A DNA stretch of 64,000 bases from positions 372,001-436,000 of the forward strand of contig NZ_JBHIKW010000001.1 of assembly GCF_042138895.1 (NCBI RefSeq). The letters are read 5' to 3'. Both the position numbers and the translations under genes were made by a program. The DNA is from Cedecea selenatireducens (GTDB lineage: Bacteria > Pseudomonadota > Gammaproteobacteria > Enterobacterales > Enterobacteriaceae). Below, piece after piece: positions 59,641-64,000 of this stretch (within the stretch, counting starts at the first letter, position 1; every line of letters begins with the position of its first letter). The notes under the pieces are model-generated. The model worked only from the letters and a program-made list of their open reading frames with translations. It did no database searches and was not told where the DNA came from.

Positions 59641-60198
59641 ATGAGCGATGACGGCCTGGCGCCGGGTAAACGTTTGTCAGCGATCCGCCAGCAACTGGGT
59701 CTTTCTCAACGTCGTGCCGCCGAACTGTCTGGATTAACGCATAGCGCCATCAGCACCATAGAACAGGACAAAGTAAGTCCTGCCATCAGTACGCTGCAAA
59801 AGCTGCTGAAAGTCTACGGGCTGTCGCTCTCCGAGTTCTTCGCGGAACCGGAAAAACCTGATGAGCCGCAGGTGGTTATTAATTATGACGACCTGATTGA
59901 AATAGGCAGTCAGGGTGTTTCAATGAAATTAATACACAATGGGAATCCTAACCGTACGCTGGCGATGATCATTGAGACCTATCAGCCGGGCACAACCACC
60001 GGCGAGAGGATCAAACACCAGGGTGAGGAGACGGGCACGATACTGGAAGGTGAAGTGGTTCTGACCGTAAACGGGCAAACCTGGCACCTTGTTGCGGGGC
60101 AAAGCTATGCGATTAACACCAGCATGCCGCACAGCTTCAGCAACACCTCGGCAGGTATTTGCCGCATTATCAGCGCCCACACCCCCACCACGTTCTAA
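59641..60198 (+). CDS. puuR: PuuR, repressor of the putrescine operon
   Basis: 185 residues. An N-terminal Cro/cI-type HTH (GKRLSAIRQQLGLSQRRAAELSGLTHSAISTIEQDKVSPAISTLQKLLKVYGLSLSEFF, ~9-67) is joined to a C-terminal cupin (~100-185, GERIKHQGEETGTILEGEVVLTVNGQTWHLVAGQSYAINTSMPHSF). It represses puu genes in the absence of putrescine. It sits 25 nt after puuD. A TCAGGCCT-type stem follows its stop (60207-60232). Confidence 0.95.
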   Translation: MSDDGLAPGKRLSAIRQQLGLSQRRAAELSGLTHSAISTIEQDKVSPAISTLQKLLKVYGLSLSEFFAEPEKPDEPQVVINYDDLIEIGSQGVSMKLIHNGNPNRTLAMIIETYQPGTTTGERIKHQGEETGTILEGEVVLTVNGQTWHLVAGQSYAINTSMPHSFSNTSAGICRIISAHTPTTF

Positions 60199-60206
60199 TT
60201 ATTTCC

Positions 60207-60232
60207 AGGCCTGAGTTTTTCAGGCCTTATTT
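60207..60232 (+). terminator. Hairpin between puuR and puuC
   Basis: AGGCCTGA-GTTTT-TCAGGCCT followed by TATTT: an 8-bp stem, 5-nt loop, weak U run. It may partly terminate or process the transcript between puuDR and puuCB. Confidence 0.55.
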
Positions 60233-60336
60233 AAACCACGTTTTTAACAGGACTCAATTCCTGGGGCTTTTTGCAGCCCAAATTTGCCTGAAGAACCCAG
60301 TAAGGCCATTTATCCGATTGAATAAAAGGAGTCATC

Positions 60337-61830
60337 ATGGACTTTCAGCATCTTAATTACTGGCAGGAAAAAGCAAAAAATGCCTCGCCGGAAACCCGCC
60401 TGTTTATTAACGGCGAATATTGCTCTGCCAAAGACGGCGAAACATTCAGTACCGTCGATCCTTTTGCGCAACGCAATCTCGCCGAAGTCGCCCGTGGTAA
60501 AAAAGCGGACGTGGACGTTGCCGTTCGGGCAGCTCGCAGTGTTTTTGAGCGTGGCGACTGGGCGCAGGCGTCCCCGGCAAAACGCAAAGCCGTGCTCGGC
60601 AAGCTGGCAGATTTAATGGAACAGCATCACGAGGAACTGGCGCTGCTGGAGACGCTCGACACCGGCAAACCTATCCGCCATAGCCTGCGTGATGATATTC
60701 CGGGCAGCGCCCGCGCTATTCGCTGGTACGCCGAAGCCATCGACAAAGTGTACGGTGAAGTCGCCACCACAGGCGTGAACGAACTGGCGCTGATTGTGCG
60801 CGAACCGGTTGGCGTGATTGCCGCCGTTGTGCCCTGGAACTTCCCGCTGCTGCTGGCCTGCTGGAAGCTCGGCCCGGCGCTGGCCGCGGGCAACAGCGTC
60901 ATCCTCAAGCCTTCGGAGAAATCACCGCTGTCGGCCATTCGCCTTGCGGCGCTGGCCAAAGAAGCTGGCCTGCCGGACGGCGTGTTTAACGTCGTGACCG
61001 GGTTTGGTCACGAAGCGGGACAGGCGCTGGCTCAGCACCCGGACGTGGACGTGATTACCTTCACCGGCTCCACCCGTACCGGCAAACAGCTGCTAAAAGA
61101 TGCAGGCGACAGCAACATGAAGCGCGTCTGGCTGGAAGCGGGCGGCAAAAGCGCCAATATCGTTTTCGCCGACTGCCCGGATCTGAAAAAGGCCGCCGCC
61201 ACCACCGCCGCCGGTATTTTCTATAACCAGGGCCAGGTCTGCATCGCCGGTACTCGCTTGCTGTTAGAAGAAAGCATCGCCGATGAGTTTATCGCCCTGC
61301 TGAAAGAGCAGGCCAAAAACTGGCAGCCAGGCAACCCGCTGGACCCTGAAACGACGATGGGCACGCTTATCGACAGCGCCCACGCCGACAACGTCCACGG
61401 CTTTATTCGCGATGGCGAAAGCCAGGGCAAGCTGGCGCTCGACGGGCGTAACGGCAGCCACCCGGCGGCCATCGGCCCGACGATTTTCATCGACACCGCA
61501 GCGGATGCACGAGTCGGCCGGGAAGAGATCTTTGGCCCGGTGCTCGTCGTCACCCGCTTTACCTCCGAAGCTCAGGCGCTATCGCTTGCCAACGACAGCG
61601 ACTACGGCCTCGGTGCCGCAGTGTGGACCCGCGATCTTTCCCGAGCCCACCGTATGAGCCGCAGCCTTAAAGCAGGTTCCGTTTTCGTCAATAACTACAA
61701 TGACGGCGATATGACCGTCCCGTTTGGCGGCTACAAGCAGAGCGGCAACGGACGCGATAAGTCCCTGCATGCCCTCGAAAAATTTAGCGAACTGAAAACC
61801 ATCTGGATTGCCCTGGAGCCTTCATCATGA
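60337..61830 (+). CDS. puuC: PuuC, gamma-glutamyl-gamma-aminobutyraldehyde dehydrogenase
   Basis: 497 residues of the ALDH superfamily. Catalytic cysteine C302 in NQGQVCIAGTRLL, general base E267 in WLEAGGKSANIV, NAD-binding VVPWNFPLLLACWKLGPALAAGN, KPSEKSPL and FTGSTRTGK. It oxidises gamma-glutamyl-gamma-aminobutyraldehyde, step three. It overlaps puuB by 4 nt (ATGA). The 138-nt gap after puuR, with a hairpin, may allow separate regulation. Confidence 0.95.
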   Translation: MDFQHLNYWQEKAKNASPETRLFINGEYCSAKDGETFSTVDPFAQRNLAEVARGKKADVDVAVRAARSVFERGDWAQASPAKRKAVLGKLADLMEQHHEELALLETLDTGKPIRHSLRDDIPGSARAIRWYAEAIDKVYGEVATTGVNELALIVREPVGVIAAVVPWNFPLLLACWKLGPALAAGNSVILKPSEKSPLSAIRLAALAKEAGLPDGVFNVVTGFGHEAGQALAQHPDVDVITFTGSTRTGKQLLKDAGDSNMKRVWLEAGGKSANIVFADCPDLKKAAATTAAGIFYNQGQVCIAGTRLLLEESIADEFIALLKEQAKNWQPGNPLDPETTMGTLIDSAHADNVHGFIRDGESQGKLALDGRNGSHPAAIGPTIFIDTAADARVGREEIFGPVLVVTRFTSEAQALSLANDSDYGLGAAVWTRDLSRAHRMSRSLKAGSVFVNNYNDGDMTVPFGGYKQSGNGRDKSLHALEKFSELKTIWIALEPSS

Positions 61831-63107
61831 CTGAACATACCACCAGCTATTACGCGGCCAGCGCCAATCAATATGAGCCCTTCCCGCAGTTGACCGAGTC
61901 CGTAACCTGCGACGTGTGCGTGGTCGGCGGCGGCTATACCGGCCTTTCTTCTGCGCTACATCTGTCCGAAATGGGCTATGACGTGGTGCTGTTAGAGTCC
62001 GCCCGCATCGGCTTTGGCGCCAGCGGGCGCAACGGCGGGCAGCTGGTTAACTCCTACAGCCGCGATATTGATGTGATTGAGCGCCGCTATGGCCCGGAAG
62101 CGGCCAAAATGCTCGGCGGCATGATGTTTGAAGGCGGAGAAATTATTCGCGAACGCATTAAGCGCTATCAGATTGACTGCGACTATCGCCCTGGCGGCCT
62201 GTTCGTTGCGATGAACCACAAGCAGTTGGAAAAGCTTGAAGAGCAGAAAGCTAACTGGGAGCGCTATGGCAATACCCAGCTGGAGCTGCTGGATGCCGGC
62301 GAAATCAAACGCGAAGTGAACAGCGATCGTTACGTGGGTGCCCTGCTCGACCACAGCGGCGGCCATATTCATCCGCTAAACCTGGCCATTGGCGAAGCTA
62401 ACGCCATTCGCCTCAACGGTGGCCGAGTATTCGAACAGTCTGCGGTGACCCATATTCAGCACGGCAGTCCGGCCGTCGTCAGCACGGCGAAAGGCAAGGT
62501 CACGGCGAAGTACGTGATCGTGGCCGGTAACGCCTACCTTGGCGATAAGCTCGAACCAGAGCTGGCAAAAAGTAGCATGCCGTGCGGCACCCAGGTGCTG
62601 ACCACCGAGCCGTTGGGCGAAGATCTTGCCCGTTCGCTGATCCCGAAAAATTACTGTGTGGAAGACTGTAACTACCTGCTGGATTACTACCGCCTGACGG
62701 CCGACAACCGCCTGCTGTACGGCGGCGGCGTGGTCTACGGCGCGCGTGACCCGGCAGATATTGAGCGCCTGGTGATGCCTAACCTGCTGAAAACCTTCCC
62801 GCAGCTGAAAGGCGTGAAGATTGACTACAGCTGGACCGGGAACTTCCTGCTGACGCTGTCCCGCATGCCGCAGGTGGGCCGTCTGGATAACAATATTTAC
62901 TACAGCCAGGGCTGCAGCGGGCACGGCGTCACCTATACCCATCTGGCTGGCCGCCTGATTGCAGAGCTGCTGCGCGGTGACGCCGAGCGCTTCAACGCCT
63001 TCGCCAACCTGCCGCACTATCCGTTCCCTGGTGGGCGCACGTTCCGTATTCCGTTTACCGCGATGGGCGCGGCTTACTACAGTCTTCGCGATCGCCTTGG
63101 GGTTTAA
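61827..63107 (+). CDS. puuB: PuuB, gamma-glutamylputrescine oxidase
   Basis: 426 residues of the DAO/GlpO flavoprotein family. The FAD-binding motif is VCVVGGGYTGLSSALHLSEMGYDVVLLES (~30-58), followed by GFGASGRNGGQLVNSYSRDID, and a C-terminal YYSQGCSGHGVTYTHLAGRLIAELL. It oxidises gamma-glutamylputrescine to the aldehyde and H2O2, step two. It ends the operon: a strong terminator follows directly, with no puuE. Confidence 0.95.
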   Translation: MTEHTTSYYAASANQYEPFPQLTESVTCDVCVVGGGYTGLSSALHLSEMGYDVVLLESARIGFGASGRNGGQLVNSYSRDIDVIERRYGPEAAKMLGGMMFEGGEIIRERIKRYQIDCDYRPGGLFVAMNHKQLEKLEEQKANWERYGNTQLELLDAGEIKREVNSDRYVGALLDHSGGHIHPLNLAIGEANAIRLNGGRVFEQSAVTHIQHGSPAVVSTAKGKVTAKYVIVAGNAYLGDKLEPELAKSSMPCGTQVLTTEPLGEDLARSLIPKNYCVEDCNYLLDYYRLTADNRLLYGGGVVYGARDPADIERLVMPNLLKTFPQLKGVKIDYSWTGNFLLTLSRMPQVGRLDNNIYYSQGCSGHGVTYTHLAGRLIAELLRGDAERFNAFANLPHYPFPGGRTFRIPFTAMGAAYYSLRDRLGV

Positions 63108-63116
63108 ATAAACCCG

Positions 63117-63148
63117 ACGCACGGAGCGATCCCTCCGTGCGTTTTTTT
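63117..63148 (+). terminator. Rho-independent terminator of puuDRCB
   Basis: ACGCACGGAG pairs with CTCCGTGCGT (perfect 10 bp, 6-nt loop) followed by T7, 9 nt after the puuB stop. Confidence 0.95.
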
Positions 63149-63377
63149 ATTAACGGCCCAAAGCTTTATCGCCGCGAAAACTTCACGTTGCGGCAGATTA
63201 ATTAAGGAAAATATAAGGCGGCTTAAGCTAATTTACAGTCAATAACACCCAGATATTACCAGCCAGAATTTTTGAAAGTCTTCATCAATAACCCCTGCTA
63301 TTCATTAGCCCGGCGGCAACGTAGCATGCAACGCATTCACCGACGACTCGCTTATTACCCACATTGAGAGACTCATT

Positions 63378-63638
63378 ATGATGCGTAAAATGATAACTTC
63401 CGCCCTTGCCCTTACCGTATTTACCGCCCTGACCGGCACGGTTTTAGCCGCCACTGAAGTTCAGCAGGCAAGCGCCGGGCAAAGCATAGGCTCCATTTCA
63501 ACCAGCGGCGCAACTACGCTTGACCAGGCTATTAATCAGCTTTCCGACAAAGCTGATAAGGCCGGAGCAACCTCTTTTAAAGTGACCTCCGCAGGCGGGC
63601 AAAATAAGCTCTTCGCCACGGCAGAATTATTCAAATAA
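63378..63638 (+). CDS. DUF1471 (YhcN/BhsA family) periplasmic stress protein
   Basis: 86 residues (MMRKM or, one codon later, MRKM as start). A signal peptide MMRKMITSALALTVFTALTGTVLA-AT is followed by a small DUF1471 domain (QSIGSISTSGATTLDQAINQLSDKADKAGATSFKVTSAGGQNKLFATAELFK). Related proteins (BhsA, McbA, YhcN) respond to acid, peroxide, copper or biofilm conditions and are exported. Single gene; upstream 270 nt is AT-rich spacer with its promoter. Confidence 0.88.
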   Translation: MMRKMITSALALTVFTALTGTVLAATEVQQASAGQSIGSISTSGATTLDQAINQLSDKADKAGATSFKVTSAGGQNKLFATAELFK

Positions 63639-63639
63639 A

Positions 63640-63670
63640 GAAAAGCTCGCACATGGCGAGCTTTTCTTTT
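63640..63670 (+). terminator. Bidirectional terminator between the DUF1471 gene and ldtA
   Basis: GAAAAGCTCGC and GCGAGCTTTTC form a perfect 11-bp stem with a 5-nt loop, T-rich on the right and A-rich on the left, so it serves both convergent genes. Confidence 0.93.
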
Positions 63671-63682
63671 TCTTACTGATAA

Positions 63683-64000
63683 TTACAGTCGCCCGGACTC
63701 CGTAGCGGCTGCATTTATTTGTACCGGCATACCGGAACGGCGATTCAACGCCTCGCTGACGACGGCAGCATGCACATCCGACGCCTGAGTTTCGCTGCGC
63801 AATATCGTGGTCATCGGCAGCGGGACTTTTTTGTCGGACTCAAACTCCGCGCGATTACGCGACAGCGGCTCGTGAACCTCTAACCAGCGCTTGCCGTCCG
63901 GCTCTGTGGTGGCTTTCACCGGCTGGTCAATCAGCTGTACGCGAGTCCCGACCGGCACATTATCGAACAGGAATTTAATGTCGTCGTTGCGCAGGCGGAT
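63683..64000 (-). CDS. ldtA: LdtA (ErfK) L,D-transpeptidase, C-terminal part
   Basis: The gene begins beyond the window; about 105 C-terminal residues are seen. The frame enters with IRLRNDDIKFLFDNVPVGTRVQLIDQPVKA, the end of the YkuD active-site motif SHGCIRL (the cysteine is just outside the window), and continues into the DUF5715-like/LdtC-type C-terminal domain (DGKRWLEVHEPLSRNRAEFESDKKVPLPMT). These periplasmic enzymes attach Braun lipoprotein to peptidoglycan. The cbl-nac-ldtA neighbourhood in E. coli supports ldtA over its paralogues. Confidence 0.85.
   Translation of the reverse strand: MRLRNDDIKFLFDNVPVGTRVQLIDQPVKATTEPDGKRWLEVHEPLSRNRAEFESDKKVPLPMTTILRSETQASDVHAAVVSEALNRRSGMPVQINAAATESGRL

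Noticed and set aside
1..64000. CRISPR array or tandem repeat block
   Set aside because: No regularly spaced direct repeats were seen; the only long exact repeats are the three tRNA-Asn cassettes.

Overview
The window comes from a chromosome of the family Enterobacteriaceae (sensu stricto). The dcm-vsr-yedA / yedJ / drpB block, serU-like tRNA-Ser next to mtfA, three tRNA-Asn genes, nac-cbl, amn and ldtA all match the backbone around the E. coli asnT-asnV region. The extra genes (scsABCD, thiXYZ-tenA, luxIR, a second MgtB-type pump, puu genes placed here) point to a relative outside Escherichia. Cedecea, Enterobacter, Lelliottia or a neighbour would fit, but I cannot name the genus from this sequence alone.

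Layout. 1-3.5 kb: end of yedA, then vsr, dcm, yedJ and drpB on the minus strand. 3.6-10.3 kb: a strikingly long (about 1.5 kb), heavily structured non-coding/leader region, an MgtB-type Mg2+ P-type ATPase, a small ORF, a Na/Pi cotransporter and a small SLOG-fold protein. 10.3-17.9 kb: an apparent catabolic cluster with an amino-acid-type ABC importer (SBP plus fused permease/ATPase), a divergent LysR regulator, a flavin monooxygenase, a RidA-like protein, a DUF1028 protein and an ArgE-like deacylase. 18-22 kb: a MASE1-PAS protein without an output domain, an HdeD-like membrane protein with a His/Cys hydrolase-like tail, and an EmrE-like SMR pump. 22-23 kb: tRNA-Ser, mtfA, first tRNA-Asn.

23.3-29.4 kb: one AT-richer accessory gene for a 1857-residue DUF4011 / SF1 helicase / Vsr-like nuclease / DUF3320 protein, probably an anti-phage defence factor, just after tRNA-Asn 1. 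29.4-36.1 kb: small genes, a luciferase-like oxidoreductase, a TPP-riboswitch-controlled tenA-thiZXY pyrimidine salvage operon, and a zinc-responsive CobW/ZigA GTPase behind a Zur-like operator. 36.2-44 kb: a chemoreceptor with a FliA promoter, cbl, nac (with a sigma-54 promoter), and scsDCBA. 44-54.5 kb: tRNA-Asn 2, a probable small RNA with an ArcZ-like core, luxI/luxR quorum sensing, a nitroreductase / monooxygenase / alcohol dehydrogenase / LysR cluster, a second chemoreceptor, amn, and an Xaa-Pro aminopeptidase. 54.4-55.4 kb: tRNA-Asn 3 and a ChpSB-like toxin-antitoxin pair. 55.4-63.1 kb: putrescine catabolism (puuP, puuA / puuDRCB, no puuE). 63.3-64 kb: a DUF1471 stress protein and the C-terminal end of ldtA.

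The three tRNA-Asn genes are identical 76-nt copies with the same promoter pattern and the same style of terminator, and each has accessory genes next to it, so the region behaves as a repeated insertion hotspot. No integrase, IS element, prophage or CRISPR array was seen. All family assignments are from reading the translations; no database search was run.
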